Source: a bacterium (GTDB lineage: Bacteria; CBDUZB01; JAGLHV01). From it: DNA of 5,369 nucleotides. The notes beneath the pieces were generated by a model. It did not search any database. It worked only from the letters and a program-made list of their open reading frames with translations, and was not told the DNA's origin. Positions 1-4,303 of this stretch are shown here, piece after piece. Made by a program: the position numbers and the translations under genes. The stretch's first letter is position 1; every line of letters starts with the position of its first letter. The stretch lies in the NCBI GenBank assembly GCA_023143305.1, contig JAGLHV010000108.1, positions 1-5,369 of the forward strand. Reading direction: 5' to 3'.

Positions 1-34
1 TCCGCATCATCCGCCTGAGGCGGAGTGGAATGAC
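1..34. repeat. GC-rich palindromic repeat at the left edge, probably incomplete
   Basis: TCCGCC (10-15) and GGCGGA (19-24) form a perfect 6-bp inverted repeat around TGA. It is flanked by a partial copy of the same word (TCCGCATCA at 1-9) and followed by AGTGGAATGAC. It stands out as GC-rich in AT-rich surroundings and lies about 50 bases beyond the stop of the FN3 protein gene. On the minus transcript no U-run follows the hairpin, so it is not a standard intrinsic terminator. It resembles the dispersed intergenic palindromes of many bacterial genomes, but only one copy is visible and the window edge may cut it. Confidence 0.55.
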
Positions 35-57
35 AGAATGTGCTATTTTGCAGAAGT

Positions 58-73
58 CTATTACAAATAATAG
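58..73 (-). other. Short perfect hairpin directly after a stop codon
   Basis: CTATTA (58-63), a CAAA loop and TAATAG (68-73) form a perfect 6-bp inverted repeat ending one base before the TAA of the FN3 protein gene. On the minus transcript the bases after it (ACTTCTGC) are not U-rich, so it is at best a weak 3'-end structure. In AT-rich DNA a repeat this short can arise by chance. Confidence 0.3.
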
Positions 74-1819
74 TTATCTGGCTACTACAACTGTTCCGTT
101 TATTGCTTTTTCGTTAACTTTCAATTGATATACATAAACACCGCTTCTTGCTTTTCTTCCGTCATTGAATCTTCCGTCCCAGCAAAGAGAATTAGTTATT
201 TCTCCGGGAACTAGATCTGCTACATAAGAGCCGCCTAAATCATAAATTTTGCCGGTAACTGCCTCATTATTAGGATTTTCAAAGACAAAGTTAGCAACAT
301 CATTTATTCCGTCACCATTAGGGCTAAAAATACGAGGATAAACATTGGTTAGGGTGAACCTGGAAAAAATTAACCTTTGAATAATTTTATAATTACCCAG
401 GTATCTGGAGTTAATAGAGATGGTTTGATTGGCTGTATCGACATTTCCTCCCAGATTTATCCATTCTACTCCGTTATGCCAGGAAATGACAAGTTGTTCA
501 TCAGCCTGAGCAGCAAAAATATCAGTTCCGCTAACGAATCCGTTACTGATGGGATAACGGAGAATAATTTCTAATTCTGCTTCCGGAAAAACGCAATTAA
601 CTCTTCGGTTGTCGTTAAAGGTGTTAGCCGCAAACAGAAAAGAACAGATAGATCCGTCATTTACGCTTATTTGTGGTTGAGTGACGGTAAGTACTAAATC
701 ATCATTAAAATTATTGCTTTCTAAAAAGAGCGGAGAATTAATTGTTTCCGGAGTTAATATCCTGGTGTAAAAATCTGTTGCCAGAGCAATAATATTTGTG
801 TTAGTACTGCTATCAACGATCATTGTTGCATTAAGGCTTTCATTATTTGCAGAATCTTCTGCTTTTACCCGGTAATAAAAGATTTGTCCGCTAACAGTAT
901 TGTCTGTCCAGAATAAATCGGTAACCAATGAACCGTTGACCAATGTCCAGATATCCAGATGGATATTATCAGTGCGATAGATATTATATCCGGCTAAATC
1001 AGTACAGGGTGTTCCGTCAACATTTTGAGTTACCGCATGCCAGTTTAAAGTAATACTGCTTCTATCCGGGCTTAAAGTTCCTCTTAACCCCGAGGGTTCT
1101 TTGGGAGCAAGGGTATCTATAAAAGGTAGTGTTGTTTGAGAAACAATATTACCGGCTGAGGTAATAATACTGTCTCCGTTATATCCGGATACCCGGTACC
1201 AATAAGTAGTGTTGTCATTTAAGCCGTTATCAGTGAAATTAGGAGTAGTAATATTATCCGACCAGGTTCTAATAAATCCCCATGTTCCGGGAACACCGCT
1301 ATTATCCGGTGCCCTTTCTACGGCATAACGGGTGTTTCCACCTGTACCTGCTGTCCAGGAAAGTGAAATTGAAGTTTGAGTGCTGGTTGGTGAAATTAAA
1401 CCAGTGGGGAAATTAGCTAAGGTATAGCGGGTATACTGATTAGAGGAAGTGCTTTCTCCTGAGCCATTAAAAGCTGTAACATATCGTCCATACTGAGTAT
1501 TTGCGTTTAACCCGCCTTCCGACCAGGTGGTTATATCTGTAATTACTTCTACTTTAAATCCGTCCGTAGAAGTATAAATACGGTAACCATCTTCATTAGC
1601 TACATTATCCCATGACCATTGAATAGTAGTCGTAGATAAAGCTGTTCCAGTAAAATTAGTCGGGACAGGAGGTGTTTGAGGAATAATCATCACAGTGCAG
1701 TAAATATCTTCGGATAGGGCAGCAGCCAGGAAAGGGGTATAGAAAACCATTCCTATAGTTAACAGGCTAATGGTAAGAATCATTATGCGTAAAATGAAAC
1801 TATTCCTTTTAGTCTTCAT
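74..1819 (-). CDS. Secreted FN3-repeat surface protein with CHU_C/FlgD-like C-terminal domain
   Basis: This is a 581-residue exported modular protein, probably an extracellular adhesin or structural protein. Residues 1-33 are a signal peptide: basic MKTKR, a hydrophobic stretch, then FLAA before ALSED. The predicted mature start, ALSEDIYCTV at 34-43, is identical to that of the 190-residue protein encoded upstream. Three fibronectin type III-like domains follow at about 51-133, 135-231 and 238-337, with typical TIQWSW, ISLSWTA and ITLNWHA strands and Tyr-rich YWYRV and FYYRV strands. Residues 345-480 are a beta-rich domain with an SWHNGVEWINLGG strand pair. The C-terminus (about 490-581) has FSPNGDGINDVANF and a late WDGRFNDGRKARSGVYVYQL, typical of gliding-motility C-terminal (CHU_C) or FlgD Ig-like domains, which in Bacteroidota can serve as type IX secretion signals. 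The ATG has AAGGGG nine bases upstream. No enzyme motif is seen. Partners and ligand are unknown. Confidence 0.88.
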   Translation of the reverse strand: MKTKRNSFILRIMILTISLLTIGMVFYTPFLAAALSEDIYCTVMIIPQTPPVPTNFTGTALSTTTIQWSWDNVANEDGYRIYTSTDGFKVEVITDITTWSEGGLNANTQYGRYVTAFNGSGESTSSNQYTRYTLANFPTGLISPTSTQTSISLSWTAGTGGNTRYAVERAPDNSGVPGTWGFIRTWSDNITTPNFTDNGLNDNTTYWYRVSGYNGDSIITSAGNIVSQTTLPFIDTLAPKEPSGLRGTLSPDRSSITLNWHAVTQNVDGTPCTDLAGYNIYRTDNIHLDIWTLVNGSLVTDLFWTDNTVSGQIFYYRVKAEDSANNESLNATMIVDSSTNTNIIALATDFYTRILTPETINSPLFLESNNFNDDLVLTVTQPQISVNDGSICSFLFAANTFNDNRRVNCVFPEAELEIILRYPISNGFVSGTDIFAAQADEQLVISWHNGVEWINLGGNVDTANQTISINSRYLGNYKIIQRLIFSRFTLTNVYPRIFSPNGDGINDVANFVFENPNNEAVTGKIYDLGGSYVADLVPGEITNSLCWDGRFNDGRKARSGVYVYQLKVNEKAINGTVVVAR

Positions 1820-1828
1820 TTTCCTAAG

Positions 1829-1834
1829 CCCCTT
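1829..1834 (-). promoter_or_regulatory. Probable ribosome binding site of the FN3 protein gene
   Basis: On the minus strand AAGGGG lies nine bases before the ATG at 1819 and is the best purine-rich match in the right window. It is weaker than the AGGAGG of the upstream small secreted protein, which fits a lower translation rate for the large protein. A second, too-close AGGA sits next to the ATG. Confidence 0.5.
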
Positions 1835-1886
1835 TGACTTTGTTTTACTTTAATTATCACAAGAAACCTCTCTACTGCTTTCAGTT

Positions 1887-1913
1887 TTTATACTATTTCT
1901 TTTTCTTTGTTAA
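1887..1913 (-). promoter_or_regulatory. Candidate promoter before the FN3 protein gene
   Basis: TTAACA (1908-1913, five of six matches to the -35 consensus) and TATAAA (1887-1892, five of six matches to the -10) are separated by 15 bases, shorter than the preferred 17. Transcription would start near 1880, giving a leader of about 60 bases. It would let the large protein be made independently of the upstream riboswitch. The short spacer and AT-rich setting keep this tentative. Confidence 0.35.
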
Positions 1914-2038
1914 ACTTTCTAACCTATATAACCACTGCTTAATTTAGTTAAACAGATTACGCCATTGATAAATTACAGGTAAAGCAACAAATATTGTAGT
2001 TCATCGCCAAAGTTTACTGTTTGGGTTTTCTTTTCTCA

Positions 2039-2149
2039 GAGTGGATAATTGTTATTAACACAGAGTCTTTTAAAAGTATTAATTTATCTGTAGTTATTGG
2101 TTTTAGCTAAAATGACTAATTTAGCCGATTAATCAGTTATCATCCACTC
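2039..2149 (-). repeat. Long-range inverted repeat with an inner hairpin
   Basis: GAGTGGAT (2039-2046) is the exact reverse complement of ATCCACTC (2142-2149), and could be extended by two further pairs across a bulge. The enclosed segment contains another perfect 6-bp inverted repeat, GCTAAA (2106-2111) with TTTAGC (2120-2125), around an 8-base loop. Together they could fold as a branched RNA of about 110 nucleotides in the leader of the FN3 protein gene. No known RNA family was recognised. AT-rich spacers often yield such pairings, so function is unproven. Confidence 0.35.
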
Positions 2150-2203
2150 AACAATTCAACCCGTTTTCCGTTTTAAAGAACCACACCTGTTCTCTTTTAG
2201 GAC

Positions 2204-2237
2204 ATAAGGAATATATTCTAAAGGGTAAATTCCTTAT
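2204..2237 (-). repeat. 9-bp perfect inverted repeat downstream of the small secreted protein gene
   Basis: ATAAGGAAT (2204-2212) and ATTCCTTAT (2229-2237) pair perfectly around a 16-base loop, 33 bases after the stop of the small secreted protein gene. On the minus transcript the hairpin is followed by GTCCTAAAAG rather than a U-run, so it is not a classic terminator. It could act as a 3'-end stabilising or processing structure that lets the upstream message accumulate relative to the downstream one. That role is inferred from position only. Confidence 0.4.
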
Positions 2238-2269
2238 ATCTTTGTGAGAACTTACCTATTATACTATAC

Positions 2270-2842
2270 TTACGTGGCAGTAGCGGTAATAGTAACCGTA
2301 ATATACTGCTGTGCTGTTACATCAGTACTTGTAGGTGCTTCAAAACAGAAATTTAAGTCTCTGGTAGCAGTGGTGGCAACACTATATCCTTTTAAACCCA
2401 CTGCTTCGGCATCTATTGCGAATTTAGTAGCAGTAGAGGTTTGGTCACTGGTAGTGAGTGCATCTACGGCTCCATCGTAGCTGCCTGCTGCGTTAGCTGT
2501 TGTTGAAAAGATAGCTGACATTCTGAATTCGTCTGCTCCCGGTGCTGCAGTTACTGATGTCCAGGGGGTTCCACTTCCGGTCAAGGTGTAAGCAAGGCTT
2601 ATATCATAGGTTTCGGTTACATTTCCATCGTTAGTAACGGTAATGGCTTGCGCGCCTGGTGCACTGGTTCCACCGGCAGATAATGCTCCAAAGGGATAGC
2701 TCGAACTACTTAGAGACACGCTTAAATCCTGGATCAATACTGTACAATAGATATCCTCGCTTAAAGCAGCGTAAACAGTACCGCCGGCGATACTCAACAA
2801 AAATACTATCCCGATGATACTCAATAATTTTGATATTTTCAT
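2270..2842 (-). CDS. Small secreted Ser/Thr/Ala-rich beta-sandwich surface protein
   Basis: This 190-residue exported protein is of unrecognised family and is possibly a structural or repeating surface subunit. Residues 1-25 are a signal peptide (MKISKLL, hydrophobic core, VYA before ALSED). The predicted mature protein starts ALSEDIYCTV, the same ten residues as the downstream 581-residue protein. After LIQDLSVSLSSSSYPFG come alternating beta-type segments including AITVTNDGNVTETYDIS, as seen in secreted beta-sandwich subunits. It ends in a hydrophobic-alternating strand, YITVTITATAT. The mature chain is poor in charged residues and has two cysteines, Cys33 in the tag and Cys166 near the C-terminus, which could form a disulfide. 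The chosen start has AGGAGG eight bases upstream; an in-frame ATG nine codons earlier would place that site inside the gene. It lies downstream of a promoter, riboswitch and terminator, so expression is probably second-messenger controlled. Function is unknown. Confidence 0.85.
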   Translation of the reverse strand: MKISKLLSIIGIVFLLSIAGGTVYAALSEDIYCTVLIQDLSVSLSSSSYPFGALSAGGTSAPGAQAITVTNDGNVTETYDISLAYTLTGSGTPWTSVTAAPGADEFRMSAIFSTTANAAGSYDGAVDALTTSDQTSTATKFAIDAEAVGLKGYSVATTATRDLNFCFEAPTSTDVTAQQYITVTITATAT

Positions 2843-2850
2843 CTTTAAAT

Positions 2851-2856
2851 CCTCCT
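2851..2856 (-). promoter_or_regulatory. Consensus ribosome binding site that fixes the small protein's start
   Basis: AGGAGG lies eight bases before the ATG at 2842, ideal spacing. It rules against the in-frame ATG at 2869, whose first codons would cover this site and add a charged MYKLKEDLK stretch before a standard signal peptide. Confidence 0.85.
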
Positions 2857-2873
2857 TTAGTTTATACATCTAA

Positions 2874-2879
2874 ATTATA
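2874..2879 (-). promoter_or_regulatory. Perfect TATAAT box, possible second promoter
   Basis: TATAAT occurs about 32 bases before the start of the small secreted protein, which would give a short leader holding only the ribosome binding site. No good -35 element stands 16-18 bases upstream; the nearest is ATGTAA at 15 bases, with three of six matches. If used, it would bypass the upstream riboswitch. The box overlaps the 2877-2892 inverted repeat, which could act as an operator. Confidence 0.3.
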
Positions 2880-2952
2880 GGTAAAAACCTATGTTTACAT
2901 CTTTTTTTACTTTATTTTTTTCACCTCCTTTAGGATAGAATTTTGTGTTCAT
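2875..2952 (-). CDS. Possible 25-residue leader ORF
   Basis: ATG at 2952 opens a frame encoding 25 residues, beginning MNTKFYPKGGEKNKV and ending NIGFYL, with TAA inside the TATAAT box. It is lysine-rich and has no signal peptide or membrane segment. A purine stretch (AAGGAAG) lies about ten bases upstream, slightly far for an ideal site. It spans the orphan Shine-Dalgarno sequence, whose AAAGGAGGT reads as Lys-Gly-Gly. It could be a leader peptide whose translation influences the downstream gene, or a chance frame. No similar protein is recognised. Confidence 0.25.
   Translation of the reverse strand: MNTKFYPKGGEKNKVKKDVNIGFYL
2877..2892 (-). repeat. Perfect short inverted repeat overlapping the TATAAT box
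   Basis: ATAGGT (2877-2882) and ACCTAT (2887-2892) pair perfectly around four bases. In RNA it is a small tetraloop hairpin about 20 bases upstream of AGGAGG. In DNA it is a compact palindrome touching the TATAAT box. It could be an operator, a leader hairpin, or chance. Confidence 0.35.
2921..2931 (-). promoter_or_regulatory. Orphan perfect Shine-Dalgarno sequence without a start codon
   Basis: AAAGGAGGTGA is complementary over 11 bases to the usual 3' end of bacterial 16S rRNA, yet no ATG, GTG or TTG follows at normal distance. The first ATG, 20 bases on, is followed at once by TAA. The ten bases CTAAAGGAGG recur exactly 73 bases downstream at the real ribosome binding site of the small protein. 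Similar orphan sites in Bacillus cry messages (STAB-SD) hold ribosomes and protect the 5' end of the mRNA. Such a role here is inferred. Confidence 0.55.
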
Positions 2953-3027
2953 TTTTTTACCACTTCCTTTCTTTTTAATTTTTAAAATATTTCATTTAAA
3001 TTTTTGTAATTGATTAATCAAACAATG

Positions 3028-3071
3028 CAAATAAATAACCGGATTACCCTTTTTTACTACAGATAACCCGG
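3028..3071 (-). terminator. Intrinsic terminator downstream of the riboswitch aptamer
   Basis: On the minus transcript CCGGGUUAUCU (3071-3061) pairs along 11 positions, three of them G-U, with GGGUAAUCCGG (3049-3039). The loop is 11 bases, and UUAUUUAUUU follows at once. The stem base is four solid G-C pairs. It lies between the aptamer and the small protein gene, where an attenuator would sit. The U-run is interrupted by A, so efficiency may be moderate and tunable. Confidence 0.7.
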
Positions 3072-3076
3072 ATTTT

Positions 3077-3098
3077 AAAGGCTTTTTTTATTGCCTTT
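3077..3098 (-). promoter_or_regulatory. Small hairpin between aptamer and terminator
   Basis: AAAGGC (3098-3093 on the transcript) and GCCUUU (3082-3077) pair perfectly around a 10-base A-rich loop, immediately after the aptamer's last strand. AAAAUCC follows rather than a U-run, so it is not itself a terminator. Part of it (CAAUAAA) could also pair with UUUAUUG just upstream of the aptamer and lengthen P1. It is therefore a good candidate for a switching element. Confidence 0.4.
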
Positions 3099-3176
3099 GG
3101 GCAGCCCAGCCTCCCATCCTCCCTTGACTAATTCCGGGACCGTAGCTTTGTGTCTCCGCCTTACGACGGATTTACC
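3099..3176 (-). promoter_or_regulatory. Cyclic-di-GMP-I (GEMM) class riboswitch aptamer
   Basis: The minus transcript carries the GEMM layout in order. GGUAAA comes first (3176-3171). A perfect 6-bp hairpin UCCGUC/GGCGGA follows (3170-3155), closed by a GUAA GNRA tetraloop. Next is the conserved joining segment GACACAAAGCUACGG (3154-3140; family consensus close to GACGCAAAGCCACGG). A second, longer hairpin contains UCCC/GGGA and GGAUGG, and the closing strand is GGCUGGGCUGCC (family: GCCGGGUUGCC), whose end pairs with GGUA. These RNAs sense cyclic di-GMP, or cGAMP in some variants, and control motility, biofilm and surface genes. A consensus promoter lies upstream and a terminator about 30 bases downstream. 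The gene controlled is the small secreted protein, perhaps with the FN3 protein. The joining segment has A and U where G and C are usual, so the ligand should not be assumed. Confidence 0.85.
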
Positions 3177-3229
3177 TTTTTCCAATAAAGTTTTGAAAAG
3201 AAATACATTTTAAGTATCCTTATACCATA

Positions 3230-3258
3230 AAATTAGCACGAATTTTAATATTTGTCAA
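3230..3258 (-). promoter_or_regulatory. Sigma-70 type promoter of the riboswitch-controlled unit
   Basis: A perfect TTGACA (3253-3258) is followed after exactly 17 bases by TAATTT (3230-3235). TGC directly before it gives the extended -10 form that compensates for a weak -10. Transcription would start near 3223, about 45 bases before the aptamer, leaving a leader of roughly 380 bases before the small secreted protein. Confidence 0.7.
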
Positions 3259-3382
3259 CCCTAATTAAGGTTGATTTTGTCTTCGGAATTTCATTTTTAA
3301 ATGCATTTTTTTTAAAGAAAAACATTTTTGAGTTTTTTATGTTCACCTATAAAAATTATTTAGTACTTTAAAGATTCGGGAT
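3259..3382. other. AT-rich spacer after the chaperone-like gene
   Basis: There is no gene here. On the minus transcript AAAAAC (3323-3318 as GTTTTT complement, loop 3324-3331) can pair with GUUUUU followed by CUUU, an A-U hairpin that is at best a weak terminator. No GC-stemmed terminator separates the chaperone-like gene from the promoter at 3230-3258, so some readthrough into the riboswitch unit is possible. The segment is otherwise homopolymeric A/T tracts. Confidence 0.4.
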
Positions 3383-4300
3383 TTATTTATTTATAGCAAC
3401 ATAAAGCCTGGAAAGAACTTTTAGATGAACTTTTTCCCCCAGTATTTTTGCTTGAATGATAAATACATATTTTTTACCTTTGTATTCTTTTTCCTTAGGA
3501 AAAGAAAGGTACATTTTTACTTCTCTTTCCTCTTTCGCCGGAACAAAAACTTTCGTTTTATTAAAAGTTAAAAACCCCGGATTAGGCGTATCTTTGTAAC
3601 CTTTTTTTAATTTTCCTCCTACATCTTCTACAGAAAGACTTTTTATTTCATAGGTAAACCCATATTTTTTATTGGGATTTATTATTTTAAGGGTTTGTTT
3701 AAGGTTATACACTTTACCCATTTTAATATTTTTTACTACAATATCATAAGGAAGAACGCTGAATTGGTAGTTCCCTTTTATTTTACCCGTTTCATCCTGA
3801 AAAGCCCCACCTTTAGGAAGGGGGGAATGCTTGGAGGCAATAGTAAATAAGAGTTTACTTTTCAGGCCTATAGCAATGGAACCTGTACCGGCGATACTAT
3901 GTGACCAAAAATAAACGATAAATTTTTTCCCTAAATATTTTTTGTTTTTAGGAATAGAAAGGAATAAATTTGTGACCCCTGTTTGGTGAGCGGGTATAGT
4001 AAGTATTTCTTTTTCTATTTTTACCCATGAAATATCCGGAATAGCTTCAAAATCCCTTTCTAATTGATTCTTACCCGGATAAACAGGTTCTACTTTGAGT
4101 GTTAAAGCAATATCACTGGTATTTTTTATTTTTAAAGGAAGATTAATTAAGTCTTTGGTATTATAAGTTTCCCCGATTTGCAAATTTTCTATGAGTATTT
4201 TTCCGAAAGAAGTGGATAAACCGGCAGTATAGGAAGGTTTTACAATTGAAAATTGCAGAGTAAAAATTAACAAAACAAATAAAATGATTTTTTTTGGCAT
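3383..4300 (-). CDS. Secreted two-domain Ig-like (chaperone-like) protein, uncharacterised
   Basis: This 305-residue exported protein has no assigned function. Residues 1-26 are a signal peptide (MPKK, long hydrophobic core, YTA before GLSTSFG). The first Ig-like domain, about 31-155, has ILIENLQIGETYNTKDLINL, PLKIKNTSD, IPDISWVKIEKE, SIPKNKKYLGKK and FIVYFWSH. The second, about 178-303, repeats the plan (VKNIKMGKVYNLKQTLKI, LSFPKEKEYKGKKYVFI), suggesting internal duplication. The residue pattern recalls PapD-like or DUF916-like beta-sandwich domains that bind surface proteins, but no family is firmly identified and no catalytic motif is seen. It has no cysteine. It starts three bases after the ligase-type gene stops, with AGGAGA ten bases upstream, so the two are very likely co-translated. 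Between the domains, residues 158-166 (HSPLPKGGA) are encoded by a GC-rich palindrome that looks like an inserted repeat. A chaperone or anchoring role for the neighbouring surface proteins is inference. Confidence 0.8.
   Translation of the reverse strand: MPKKIILFVLLIFTLQFSIVKPSYTAGLSTSFGKILIENLQIGETYNTKDLINLPLKIKNTSDIALTLKVEPVYPGKNQLERDFEAIPDISWVKIEKEILTIPAHQTGVTNLFLSIPKNKKYLGKKFIVYFWSHSIAGTGSIAIGLKSKLLFTIASKHSPLPKGGAFQDETGKIKGNYQFSVLPYDIVVKNIKMGKVYNLKQTLKIINPNKKYGFTYEIKSLSVEDVGGKLKKGYKDTPNPGFLTFNKTKVFVPAKEEREVKMYLSFPKEKEYKGKKYVFIIQAKILGEKVHLKVLSRLYVAINK
3805..3825. repeat. Palindromic repeat inserted in frame in the chaperone-like gene
   Basis: On the plus strand CCCC, a bulged A, CCTT (3810-3813), a TAGG loop and AAGGGGGG (3818-3825) form an 8-bp GC-rich stem in AT-rich surroundings. 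On the coding strand it reads Ser-Pro-Leu-Pro-Lys-Gly-Gly, a peptide type often produced by palindromic repeats inserted into genes of many bacteria. It sits in the linker between two Ig-like domains, where an insertion would be tolerated. Only one copy is seen here. Confidence 0.6.
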
Positions 4301-4303
4301 AAC

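Larger units (their letters stand above)
1820..2269. other. 450-base non-coding spacer between the two tagged surface protein genes
   Basis: No credible gene is present on either strand: frames are broken by frequent stops and the short ATG-started frames lack ribosome binding sites. The spacer holds two inverted repeats (2039-2149 and 2204-2237), a possible promoter (1887-1913) and the ribosome binding site of the FN3 protein gene. No hairpin followed by a U-run was found after the small protein gene, so co-transcription of the two genes remains possible. The spacer is unusually long for two genes that appear to belong together. Confidence 0.6.

Noticed and set aside
377..574. 65-codon plus-strand open frame
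   Set aside because: It lies wholly opposite the FN3 protein gene, whose domains are clear; it has no convincing ribosome binding site or recognisable product.
1957..2004. 15-codon Cys-rich ATG frame in the spacer
   Set aside because: No Shine-Dalgarno sequence precedes it, it is very short, and nothing supports translation.
2258..2263. TATAAT just after the small protein's stop codon
   Set aside because: No -35-like element stands at a workable distance; the upstream sequence is coding and matches poorly.
2244..2480. 78-codon plus-strand open frame with hydrophobic residues
   Set aside because: It is antisense to the small secreted protein; the Val/Ala-rich product mirrors the Thr/Ala-rich codons of the real gene.
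2843..2869. Earlier in-frame ATG for the small secreted protein
   Set aside because: It would place AGGAGG inside the coding region and put MYKLKEDLK before a normal signal peptide; the ATG at 2842 has ideal spacing.
3077..3098. AAAGGC/GCCTTT hairpin as an intrinsic terminator
   Set aside because: On the transcript strand it is followed by AAAAUCC, not a U-run; the T-rich loop only looks like a terminator on the other strand.
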